The notes beneath the pieces were generated by a model. The model had not been told where the DNA came from, searched no databases, and worked only from the letters and a program-made list of their open reading frames with translations. The position numbers and the translations under genes were made by a program. From positions 1 to 7,852 of the forward strand of contig DJFQ01000121.1 in the NCBI GenBank assembly GCA_002432095.1: DNA of 7,852 bases, read 5' to 3'. This document shows positions 1 through 5,403 of the stretch, one piece after another. How positions within the stretch are numbered: the stretch's first letter is position 1; each line of letters starts with the position of its first letter. This DNA is from Marinagarivorans sp. UBA5868. GTDB lineage: Bacteria; Pseudomonadota; Gammaproteobacteria; Pseudomonadales; Cellvibrionaceae.

Positions 1-968
1 GCATCTTTTTGATTGTATTTCGCTTTTGTAAGCGCCGCGGAAAGCCAGCGTATTTGCTGCTCGCGGCAGCTTTTTTTAAAATCCAGTGGTAGTACTACTT
101 CGTGAATATTGATAGCTTCTGGGCTGACTGCTTTAGTCAAATTTGTGGGTGTCGCTGTTGGAGAAGCACTATTCGTCGGAGCTTTCAGGCGATAAGGGGA
201 TGCAAACGGATCGAGCAAAATGTTCTGCAATGGCTCATCGGATTCTGAATGTCGGTAAACGCTTCGCTCGACGGCGTTTTTCAATTCGCGAATATTGCCT
301 GGCCAGGAATAGGTTGTTAATTGTTGCAATGCGTTTGGGCCAAATCCGGGAAAATAAGCCAAAGCCAGCTCTTTACACATGGAAACCGCAAAAAATTCGG
401 CGAGCAAAATAATATCTTCAGGTCGCTGTCGTAGTGGCGGCAGAGTGATGACATCAAACGCTAAGCGATCCAATAAGTCGTGGCGGAATTTTCCTGCTTC
501 TGCCAAGGCTGGCAAGTCTTCATTGGTTGCGGCAACCAAACGAACATCCACCTGTTGGCTTGTGCTCCCGCCAAGGCGCTCGAAATCCCCATATTCGATA
601 AATCGCAAAATCTTTTCCTGAGTTTTCATCGACATGGTGGCGAGCTCATCTAAAAAAAGCGTACCGCCGTCCGCCCGTTCAAACCGACCAACATGACGCT
701 TGCTCGCACCGGTAAAAGCGCCGGCTTCGTGACCGAATAGCTCAGACTCCAAAAGCGCTTCGCTGATGGCCGCGCAATTCATTTTGATCAGCGGCTTTGC
801 CCAGCGGTCTGAAAGGAAATGCAGGCGCTCCGCAATCAACTCTTTGCCGGTGCCACGCTCGCCGACGATCAAAACAGGTCGGTTGAGGCGAGTGAGCTGC
901 GACACCTGCTCCAATACCGCGAGATAGGCATTGGACTCCCCAATCAGTTTATGTTCGGTGCTTTTCAA
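1..968 (-). CDS. pspF: PspF, sigma54-dependent activator of the phage-shock operon (3' end beyond the window)
   Basis: AAA+ bacterial enhancer-binding protein that remodels sigma54-RNA polymerase at psp promoters. It has no N-terminal receiver domain and in the family is held inactive by PspA. I translated 322 codons without a stop up to the window edge. Visible motifs: Walker A GERGTGKE (36-43, K42), W56, N64, GAFTGA loop (83-88, T86), Walker B GTLFLDE (D107, E108), arginine-finger region with R162 and R168, and SWPGNIREL near 221-229. No in-frame ATG exists before residue 63. TTG at 968-966 is chosen because it gives K42, W56, N64, T86, D107, R162 and R168 the same numbers as E. coli PspF. 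A second TTG (998) lies inside the likely promoter. The linker between DPF and LPLDF is about 18 residues longer than in E. coli as I recall it. The Fis-type HTH begins (KYNQKD) but is cut off. Divergent from pspABC. Confidence 0.95.
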   Translation of the reverse strand, partial: MKSTEHKLIGESNAYLAVLEQVSQLTRLNRPVLIVGERGTGKELIAERLHFLSDRWAKPLIKMNCAAISEALLESELFGHEAGAFTGASKRHVGRFERADGGTLFLDELATMSMKTQEKILRFIEYGDFERLGGSTSQQVDVRLVAATNEDLPALAEAGKFRHDLLDRLAFDVITLPPLRQRPEDIILLAEFFAVSMCKELALAYFPGFGPNALQQLTTYSWPGNIRELKNAVERSVYRHSESDEPLQNILLDPFASPYRLKAPTNSASPTATPTNLTKAVSPEAINIHEVVLPLDFKKSCREQQIRWLSAALTKAKYNQKD

Positions 969-998
969 AATCCGCCGCCAGTTAGCAAAATTCGCCAA

Positions 999-1028
999 AC
1001 TATAGCCAGTTTAACCAAGTATCGGCAA
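999..1028 (-). promoter_or_regulatory. Putative sigma70-type promoter of pspF
   Basis: Reading the minus strand, TTGCCG (1028-1023) is followed after 18 bases by TATAGT (1004-999). The predicted start of transcription near 992 gives a leader of about 24 bases to the TTG start at 968. This also argues against TTG 998 as start, since it would lie upstream of the transcript. Inference from motif match and position only. Confidence 0.45.
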
Positions 1029-1038
1029 GCATGGTTTA
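1011..1038. promoter_or_regulatory. Inverted repeat, candidate PspF upstream activating site
   Basis: TTAACCA (1011-1017) and TGGTTTA (1032-1038) form an inverted repeat matching at 6 of 7 positions. Its centre is about 96 bases upstream of the pspA start predicted from the sigma54 element, a typical enhancer distance, and it covers the -35 box of the putative pspF promoter. In E. coli, PspF binds between the two genes, activating pspA and repressing itself; the same arrangement is inferred here. I cannot confirm the sequence specificity. Confidence 0.35.
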
Positions 1039-1094
1039 GGTGGACATTGGGTAAATCATATAAAAAACAATAGGATACAAAGCTTATGTTGCGT

Positions 1095-1110
1095 TGGCAC
1101 AAAAGCTGTA
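1095..1110 (+). promoter_or_regulatory. Sigma54 (-24/-12) promoter of pspABC
   Basis: TGGCAC (1095-1100), five bases, then CTGTA (1106-1110) fits the sigma54 pattern TGGCAC-N5-TTGCA, with GG at -24 intact and GT instead of GC at -12. Transcription should begin near 1121, leaving a leader of about 42 bases with AAGGAG at 1151-1156. Placement between divergent pspF and pspA makes the assignment strong. Confidence 0.85.
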
Positions 1111-1162
1111 ATAGGCGTTGCTCCAACCATTCTCGAACCATCAAGTAGACAAGGAGTATCAC

Positions 1163-1822
1163 ATGGGTATCTTTTCTCGCTTTTCCGACATCATCAATTC
1201 AAACATCAGTGCCTTATTGGATAAGGCTGAGGACCCGGAAAAAATGGTCCGCCTGATCATTCAGGAGATGGAGGAGACTCTGGTGGAGGTGCGCACTGTA
1301 TCCGCCAAAGCCATCGCGGATAAAAAAGAACTGCTGCGCCGCAAACAGGTGCTTATTGATCAGGCCGAAGCCTGGCAGGGCAAAGCCGAGCTGGCATTGA
1401 CCAAAGGTCGTGACGATCTCGCCAAAGGCGCGCTCGCCGAACGACTCCGATTCGTCAAGGAAGCGCAGGATGTGGATATCGAACTGGACACCCTGGAAAC
1501 CAGCCTGGTTGAACTTGAAAGCGAAATCACCCAGTTGCAGCAGAAGATCGCCGAAGCCAAAACCCGGCAAAAAAACCTGGTGATGCGCCATTCAGCAGCG
1601 ACCTCAAAATTGCGTGCGCGCAAATCCATGAATGGTTCAGCATTGCAAGATTCACTGTCACGCCTGGAAGGTTACGAGCGCAAATTGGATGAGCTGGAAG
1701 GCCGCGTCGAATCTTACGACCTAGGCAAAAAATCTCTTTCTGATGAAATCGAACAATTAGCGAAAGACGAAGAAATTGAAGCGGAACTCGCCGCGCTCAA
1801 AGAAAAAATTGGCAAACAATAA
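1163..1822 (+). CDS. pspA: PspA, phage-shock membrane-maintenance protein and PspF inhibitor
   Basis: 219 residues, the usual PspA length (222 in E. coli). PspA binds stressed inner membrane and assembles into ESCRT-III-like polymers; without stress it binds PspF and blocks sigma54 activation. The N-terminus MGIFSRFSDIINSNISALL is the amphipathic membrane-binding helix, followed by the EDPEKM motif and then almost uninterrupted charged heptad-like helices (about 25-215, e.g. SLVELESEITQLQQKIAEA) typical of the PspA/Vipp1 family. A longer reading frame opens upstream at 1118, but ATG 1163 is chosen because AAGGAG lies six bases before it and the family N-terminus begins exactly there. First gene of pspABC, driven by the sigma54 element at 1095-1110; 26 bases separate it from pspB. 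Confidence 0.97.
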   Translation: MGIFSRFSDIINSNISALLDKAEDPEKMVRLIIQEMEETLVEVRTVSAKAIADKKELLRRKQVLIDQAEAWQGKAELALTKGRDDLAKGALAERLRFVKEAQDVDIELDTLETSLVELESEITQLQQKIAEAKTRQKNLVMRHSAATSKLRARKSMNGSALQDSLSRLEGYERKLDELEGRVESYDLGKKSLSDEIEQLAKDEEIEAELAALKEKIGKQ

Positions 1823-1848
1823 CTCATCACATTTGAAAGGAGATCACT

Positions 1849-2091
1849 ATGGTAGCGGTAGCTGAAGGGATAATCGCATTGAGTCTTGCGCTCTGCGTGC
1901 TGATTATTCCGCTGTGGATTATGACTAGGGTATTCGGCAAAAACAGCAATAGTCGAGGAGACGGTGGTGCGGAAGACGAAAAACGCAAAATCGAGCACTT
2001 GCTCGGTCAAGCGGAAGTAATGGAAAAACGTCTGCAGACATTGGAAGCCATATTGGATAAACAAAACCCTAACTGGAGGCGCGAATTATGA
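1849..2091 (+). CDS. pspB: PspB, phage-shock membrane signalling protein
   Basis: 80 residues. One N-terminal transmembrane helix (about 5-26, ending PLWIM as in the family's LPIWL), a short polar linker, then a coiled coil (about 43-70) ending in RLQTLEAILD and NPNWR, the PspB signature C-terminus. In the known system PspB and PspC sit in the inner membrane and recruit PspA away from PspF under stress. AAGGAG at 1837-1842 precedes ATG 1849 by six bases. The stop overlaps the pspC start by four bases (ATGA), implying translational coupling and roughly equal production. Slightly longer at the N-terminus than the E. coli protein. Confidence 0.93.
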   Translation: MVAVAEGIIALSLALCVLIIPLWIMTRVFGKNSNSRGDGGAEDEKRKIEHLLGQAEVMEKRLQTLEAILDKQNPNWRREL

Positions 2092-2468
2092 GCCGGTTTA
2101 ATGGAGATAAAAAACTCTATCGCAATCGCCGTAAAGGCATAGTCGGCGGTGTATGTGCTGGCCTTGCGGATTATTTTGAAATTGATCGTAAACTGGTGCG
2201 GATTTTATTTGTTGTCGCACTGATTATGACGCTACAGGTTGCGTTAATTGTTTACGTGGTGGCTTATTTTGCCCTGGATAACGACCCCGAAACCCTGATG
2301 GACGACGACGGTCGTTTGCGAAGTCGTTTTGATAGTAGCTTCGAACGGAAATCCGTGCTTAACAGCGTGCACGACCGGTTCAGCAAGGTGGAAGACCGGC
2401 TGCGCAAGCTGGAGGCTTATGTGACCTCGAAGCGGTACAAACTGCAGGACGAGATTGATCGGTTGTAA
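2088..2468 (+). CDS. pspC: PspC, phage-shock membrane sensor
   Basis: 126 residues with the PspC domain: an N-terminal basic segment LYRNRRKGIVGGVCAGLADYF (written here as its ends LYRNRRKG and GVCAGLADYF, residues 10-30), then D33 and a long hydrophobic stretch (about 36-63) that crosses the inner membrane. The C-terminal part (about 85-126) is a charged helix ending KLEAYVTSKRYKLQDEIDRL, matching the ERYVTS-type tail of gammaproteobacterial PspC. It works with PspB to sense envelope stress and sequester PspA. TGGAGG at 2074-2079 lies eight bases before the ATG, inside the end of pspB. No pspD or pspE follows; the operon stops here. Confidence 0.95.
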   Translation: MSRFNGDKKLYRNRRKGIVGGVCAGLADYFEIDRKLVRILFVVALIMTLQVALIVYVVAYFALDNDPETLMDDDGRLRSRFDSSFERKSVLNSVHDRFSKVEDRLRKLEAYVTSKRYKLQDEIDRL

Positions 2469-2551
2469 GGACAAAATGTCCTCCCCTTTTCCAAGGGGAG
2501 GGGGGCGGACGGAGTTTGGTTCTCGCGGGGTACTCGCGGTGCGACTCCCGC
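2469..2551. repeat. Cluster of three hairpins after pspC
   Basis: Three stem-loops sit in a row: GGACA/TGTCC (2469-2481), CCTCCCCTT-TTCC-AAGGGGAGG (2480-2501, perfect 9-bp stem) and a longer one at 2525-2551 in which GCGGG(GT)ACTCGC pairs with GCGACTCCCGC around a GGT loop, with one mismatch and a two-base bulge. None is followed directly by a T-run, so these are not classic terminators. They may end or protect the 3' end of the pspABC message, or be an intergenic repeat copied elsewhere in the genome. Confidence 0.55.
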
Positions 2552-2589
2552 CTCTGCTTGCATACAAAATAGTTCCTTTAAAAGCATTT

Positions 2590-2614
2590 TTTTCTCGAAA
2601 ATTATATCTATATA
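2590..2614. promoter_or_regulatory. AT-rich double palindrome upstream of the HipB-like gene
   Basis: TTTTC-TC-GAAAA (2590-2601) and TATAT-CT-ATATA (2603-2614) are two adjacent short inverted repeats with the same 5-2-5 layout. TATAAA at 2611-2616 could serve as a -10 box about 75 bases before the ATG of the HTH gene. XRE antitoxins usually repress their own promoter through such palindromes, so an operator is plausible, but only position and symmetry support it. Confidence 0.3.
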
Positions 2615-2690
2615 AATAGGTTTCATCTTGCTGAGGTGAGCTGGAGCGACTAGTATTGATCGCTTGTTCCACTGCAAATCCTGGCACACC

Positions 2691-3008
2691 ATGCCCCGTA
2701 TCAACTATCAACTCGGTCTTTCCGAGGACGCGTTACATTCTCTCCAAACCCTGGCGAGTAATTTGCGCGAGGCGCGCAAGGCGAGGGGCTGGAGCATTGA
2801 AGAGGCCGCAAAACGCTGCCTCCTTTCTGTTAATGCCTATCGCAAGGCTGAATCGGCCAATCCCGGTACGGCCATCGGTGTTTACCTTTCGATTATGGAT
2901 GTCATGGGTTTGGTTGATGGGTTAGCAGATGTGGCTGCCCCGCATCGTGATGAAACGGGTCGCAGACTCAAGCGTATTGGGTCGATTGCCAAAAGGACAT
3001 CATCGTGA
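2691..3008 (+). CDS. HipB-like XRE-family HTH regulator (orphan antitoxin)
   Basis: 105 residues. An N-terminal INYQLGLSEDAL segment leads into a helix-turn-helix of the XRE/Cro type (about 20-75), with LREARKARGWSIEEAAKRC as the first helices and LLSVNAYRKAESANPGTA as turn, recognition helix and connector. This layout is that of HipB-type antitoxins encoded directly before hipA kinase toxins, where they bind HipA and repress the operon. ATG 2691 is chosen because family members start just before INYQLG; an in-frame TTG at 2664 would add nine unlikely residues. No good Shine-Dalgarno is visible. The TGA stop overlaps a GTG (GTGA, 3005-3008) that opens an apparent hipA remnant, so the partner toxin seems lost. 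It may still be a working repressor. The subfamily assignment is from memory of similar proteins. Confidence 0.8.
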   Translation: MPRINYQLGLSEDALHSLQTLASNLREARKARGWSIEEAAKRCLLSVNAYRKAESANPGTAIGVYLSIMDVMGLVDGLADVAAPHRDETGRRLKRIGSIAKRTSS

Positions 3009-3049
3009 CCGCGCCCGCTTTTACTTCCGCTTATGTAAGGTGCGCCTAG
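3005..3049 (+). pseudogene. 5' remnant of a hipA-type toxin kinase gene
   Basis: GTG 3005 overlaps the antitoxin stop in a GTGA junction, the usual coupling of hipB and hipA. It reads VTAPAFTSAYV, resembling the start of HipA-like proteins paired with this type of HipB, in which the next residues are normally a W-rich strand. Here the reading changes to RCA and stops at TAG 3047-3049. No further HipA motif (kinase loop, SxxK-like region) is found in any frame downstream to 3400. Seen: the overlap and the peptide. Inferred: the rest of hipA was deleted, with the break around 3037. The break lies within an imperfect inverted repeat, TAAGGTGC (3036-3043) and GCACACTTA (3049-3057). Confidence 0.5.
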
Positions 3050-3360
3050 CACACTTATTCTTCGAGAAGACTGCTAACCCGATTATCATCATAGCCAAAT
3101 TGGTTGTTTTTTTTCAGCTCGCCTTTCGAAGCTTTGTCTCCCAACGTCCCGCTCGCTTGCGGATTGTTCCGCTGATTGCTGCTCATCTGCTTGGGTTGAA
3201 GGTAGATGAGCTGCCAGTAAAAAAATCATGATAAAAGTATTAAAAGGTTTTCTGATAAAAAACATGACACTTTCCTCCGACGACATATATAAAGCGCGCT
3301 TCTTTAGGTTAGGCACTTACGTGCGCGGAATTTCCATCGAGAAAACGCTAGGTTAAAACA
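3050..3360. other. Intergenic/scar region between the hipA remnant and the OB-fold gene
   Basis: About 300 bases without a convincing larger gene. On the plus strand the frame through it (ending 3231) is hydrophobic and unlike any family I know. The only coding candidate is the small minus-strand frame listed separately (3089-3265). Small palindromes include AAGCGCGCTT (about 3293-3302) and GCAC-TTAC-GTGC. Nothing resembles an IS end or tRNA. It is the DNA that took the place of hipA. Confidence 0.5.
3089..3265 (-). CDS. Possible small secreted peptide (58 residues), unrecognised
   Basis: The inner ATG at 3265-3263 is preceded by a perfect GGAGG (3278-3274) at eight bases' distance, the best ribosome-binding site in the neighbourhood. 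The peptide begins MFFIRKPFNTFIMIFLLAAH, a basic start and a hydrophobic core, then LPSTQA-DEQ, which fits a Sec signal peptide cut after STQA. The mature part, about 32 residues, is very polar (Q/S/E-rich, then an ERRAEKK basic patch). I do not recognise it. The frame also extends upstream to an ATG at 3316 without a better start. A short frame with a signal-like start can arise by chance, so confidence is low. Confidence 0.3.
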   Translation of the reverse strand: MFFIRKPFNTFIMIFLLAAHLPSTQADEQQSAEQSASERDVGRQSFERRAEKKQPIWL

Positions 3361-3376
3361 AATGTTCGAAGGGTTT

Positions 3377-3405
3377 TTGATGACCATTTTTCGCAAATTT
3401 ATGAA
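3377..3405 (+). promoter_or_regulatory. Putative sigma70 promoter of the OB-fold gene
   Basis: TTGATG (3377-3382), 17 bases, TATGAA (3400-3405): four of six matches in each box with ideal spacing. Transcription from about 3412 would give a leader of about 100 bases to ATG 3511. It would also exclude the TTG at 3409 as translation start. Confidence 0.35.
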
Positions 3406-3510
3406 CAATTGAGTGGATATACAATCAAGGAAATGGAGCGTGTTCCTGCGGCTACATCAAGCGGACCATGCCAATGCCTAACACCAACTAAGCCATCAAG
3501 AAGACGAGAA

Positions 3511-4116
3511 ATGTCTATGCTTAAAACAGCATCACATCATCTACCGAAGAAAATGCGACTGCCAAAGAAAATGCAACGCGCAATTTCAGTAGCTCTGCTT
3601 GGTTCCTGTTTTGTTTATGCTCAAACGGTGACGGCAGCAGATAAGCCTCAAGGAGCCGACCAAAGCTGGATCAATATCACGGGCACGGTTGCTGCGGCGA
3701 ATGCGGATTTCTTTTATCTGGACTACGGCGAAGGGGTTATTCGAATAGAAATGGATGACTGGGATTGGTACAAGGAAGGCGCCAATATGCTCGAAGGTGA
3801 CACAGTGACCGTGTACGGCCGTATTGACGACGATATTTACGAAACGAAAACCATTGAAGCACAGAGCGTCTATGTCGCCTGCTTAAATAGCTTTTTCTAT
3901 GCCAGTTCCGATGATGAAGAAGATTGGGATACTTATGTCACCTACACGATAGGAGCAGAACCGGGTTACCAGGTGACAGGAGAGGTCACTTCTATTAGCG
4001 GTCGGCAATTCACGATTGATACCGGCACTAGGAAACTTACTGTCGACACAGGTGAAATGCCATACAACCCTCTGGTCAATACGGATATCAAAAAGTCTAA
4101 AAGGGGGATCGCGTAA
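3511..4116 (+). CDS. Exported protein with two OB-fold-like repeats (frameshifted C-terminus)
   Basis: 201 residues as read, ending at TAA 4114-4116. A basic N-terminal region (HHLPKKMRLPKKMQR) and hydrophobic core (AISVALLGSCFVYA) form a Sec signal peptide, likely cut near TVTAA-DKP (43-44). The mature protein has two similar beta-rich units. Unit 1 (about 53-122) contains INITGTV, VIRIEMDDWDW and GDTVTVYGRID. Unit 2 (about 153 on) contains YQVTGEV, RQFTIDTG and, only after frame repair, GDRVNVTGEM. The pattern resembles periplasmic BOF/YgiW-YdeI OB-fold stress proteins, hence a guess at ligand or cation binding in the periplasm; no catalytic residues are evident. A very acidic loop (SSDDEEDWD, 132-140) links the units. 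ATG 3511 is favoured, with ATG 3553 (MRLPKKMQ) an alternative; Shine-Dalgarno signals are weak at both. Reading is truncated by a one-base shift near 4099-4107. Confidence 0.65.
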   Translation: MSMLKTASHHLPKKMRLPKKMQRAISVALLGSCFVYAQTVTAADKPQGADQSWINITGTVAAANADFFYLDYGEGVIRIEMDDWDWYKEGANMLEGDTVTVYGRIDDDIYETKTIEAQSVYVACLNSFFYASSDDEEDWDTYVTYTIGAEPGYQVTGEVTSISGRQFTIDTGTRKLTVDTGEMPYNPLVNTDIKKSKRGIA

Positions 4117-4217
4117 ATGTAACGGGTGAGATGGACTTGGATTTGTTAAACAAGCGAGAAATTGTCGCAGATTCCATCGTGTCTCTCGTCGGTGATGCAC
4201 GTGGCGGTGATGTGTAA
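4101..4217 (+). pseudogene. Out-of-frame C-terminal end of the OB-fold protein
   Basis: In the -1 frame relative to the gene above, the DNA reads KGDRVNVTGEMDLDLL, then NKREIVADSIVSL and GDARGGDV, ending TAA 4215-4217. This completes OB unit 2, being parallel to GDTVTVYGRID...IEAQSVYV in unit 1. Adding one base to the A4G5 run at 4099-4107 joins both parts into a protein of about 237-240 residues. The change is thus a single-base deletion, a phase-variable tract or a sequencing error. Confidence 0.75.
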
Positions 4218-4225
4218 TTCGCAAA

Positions 4226-4263
4226 CCCGGCGGGATGTTCCGCCGGGGTACAATTCCTTTTTT
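4226..4263 (+). terminator. Rho-independent terminator-like hairpin after the OB-fold gene
   Basis: CCCGGCGG (4226-4233), loop GATGTT, CCGCCGGG (4240-4247): a perfect 8-bp GC stem nine bases after the restored stop codon. A T-run (4258-4263) follows after ten bases rather than directly, so efficiency is uncertain. It lies between convergent genes and could also slow minus-strand transcription from the lipoprotein gene, where TTTGC follows the stem. Its distance from TAA 4217 supports 4217 as the true gene end. Confidence 0.65.
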
Positions 4264-4298
4264 AAATGCGATTGATAAGAAGTGGTGAAACGACTGCC

Positions 4299-5324
4299 TT
4301 AATAAGGAAGCCCTGCCACATCCAACTCCAATTTCCAAACCGCGCCAGCCCCGGTAATAAACAACGTCTTCCGCTCCGGCCCACCAAAGGCCGCGTTGGT
4401 AATATTCGCATCCACTTTAATTTTCGCGATCTGTTCGCCCGCCGGTGTAATCACGCGGATGTGTTGCAGGGTATGTTCGGTGATGTAGAGGTTGCCGAGG
4501 CAGTCTACGGCCATGCCGTCCGGGGTGTTGACGCTGAGGATGTCGCGGCCTGTGCCGACTGTGCCGTTTTCGATTGGGTAGGCGCGGACGACAGTGCCGC
4601 CGGCAACGTAAAGGGTTTTTTGATCGGGTGACAAAGAAATGCCGTTGGGATTTTCGATGGTGTCGTCGATGACGGTGACGGTCTGGCCGTCGAATTGATA
4701 GACGCGGGTTTTTTCTTGGCCACCAGGTGCGGCGTCGCGTTGGTAGGCGGGGTCGGTGAAATAAATAACGCCGGCGTCGGATTCGGTTAAATCATTGGGT
4801 GAATTAAAGGGGTTGCCTTTAAATTCGTTCACCAGAATTTCGCGCTCGCCAGTGGCGGGATTGTAGCGGGAAAGGGCTTTGCGGTCGTGGGTGGCAGCAA
4901 GCAGTGAGCCGTCTTTACCAGCGGCCAGGCCATTGCTGCCGCTGTTGTCGATAACCGTGGTGAAACTGCCGTCCGGTTGCAGGACCTGGATACGCGAGGG
5001 GAAGCCTTGGCTGAAGGTGAAATCGGAGAAATATAAACGATCTCCGATCCATACAGGGCCTTCGTACAAACCCGCTTCACCGCGAGTGCTTTCGCTGCCG
5101 GGGATACGCTGCGCGGTCAATTCGCCGCTTGGTGCTGTGCCGGGTTGTGCGGGGCAGGTCCAGGTTTGAGGGGCTGCGATTTTTTTCTCTGCTGGGGTCT
5201 CAGCCACTGCCGGGGCTGGATTTTCTGTTTGATGGGCTGGCGCCGGATTTTTTTCGGTGCAGCCGGCGGCAATCAGCAATAGTGAGGCGATTAGAGCTCT
5301 TTGTGGGTATCTTTGGAGTTTCAT
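4299..5324 (-). CDS. SMP-30/gluconolactonase-like lipoprotein
   Basis: 341 residues. A basic start and hydrophobic stretch end in IAAGC (lipobox, C22), followed by a Pro/Ala/Glu-rich tether (about 23-55), so the protein should be lipid-anchored in the periplasm or outer membrane. The rest (about 85-337) is a six-bladed beta-propeller of the SMP-30/gluconolactonase/LRE type, which hydrolyses sugar or other lactones using a divalent metal. Candidate metal ligands are E88 (YEGPVW), N177 (SPNDL), N227 (NPNGI) and D269 (TPDGM), all conserved motifs of the family. Blade repeats with DGS/DGM-NLYIT endings are clear. Start: ATG 5324 with only a weak GACGG upstream. It lies 212 bases downstream of the molybdoenzyme gene in the same direction, separated by a palindromic element, so co-transcription is uncertain. 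Substrate unknown; it could be a non-catalytic propeller. Confidence 0.88.
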   Translation of the reverse strand: MKLQRYPQRALIASLLLIAAGCTEKNPAPAHQTENPAPAVAETPAEKKIAAPQTWTCPAQPGTAPSGELTAQRIPGSESTRGEAGLYEGPVWIGDRLYFSDFTFSQGFPSRIQVLQPDGSFTTVIDNSGSNGLAAGKDGSLLAATHDRKALSRYNPATGEREILVNEFKGNPFNSPNDLTESDAGVIYFTDPAYQRDAAPGGQEKTRVYQFDGQTVTVIDDTIENPNGISLSPDQKTLYVAGGTVVRAYPIENGTVGTGRDILSVNTPDGMAVDCLGNLYITEHTLQHIRVITPAGEQIAKIKVDANITNAAFGGPERKTLFITGAGAVWKLELDVAGLPY

Positions 5325-5403
5325 TGTTTTACCGTCTAATGGTTTTGAGGATTTTTTAAATTATTGTTTTGGGCAGATTTTGGTAACGTTCGGACACCGC
5401 TTC

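Noticed and set aside
1041..1080. IHF site between pspF and pspA (AATCATATAAAAAAC)
   Set aside because: The left half matches the consensus loosely and the TTR half is missing; not enough to call.
2525..2560. tRNA or tmRNA gene fragment
   Set aside because: Only about a dozen bases resemble a T-arm, no cloverleaf or CCA end follows, and the bases are better explained as one arm of a local hairpin.
2656..2925. Frame starting at TTG 2656 behind GGAG, overlapping the HipB-like gene
   Set aside because: Its translation is arginine/proline-rich nonsense, while the overlapping frame has a clear HTH.
3307..3313. GTTAGGC, the 3' core of an integron attC site
   Set aside because: No matching RYYYAAC partner at a suitable distance upstream (only TGCTAAC near 3069), no attC-like fold and no integrase, so chance.
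3362..3412. 16-codon plus-strand frame (MFEGFLMTIFRKFMNN) as a leader peptide of the OB-fold gene
   Set aside because: No Shine-Dalgarno, and it overlaps the predicted promoter, so it would lie upstream of the transcript start.
4098..4107. Programmed -1 ribosomal frameshift at A-AGG-GGG
   Set aside because: The heptamer does not fit X-XXY-YYZ in frame 0 and no clear stimulatory pseudoknot follows; a one-base indel in the homopolymer is simpler.
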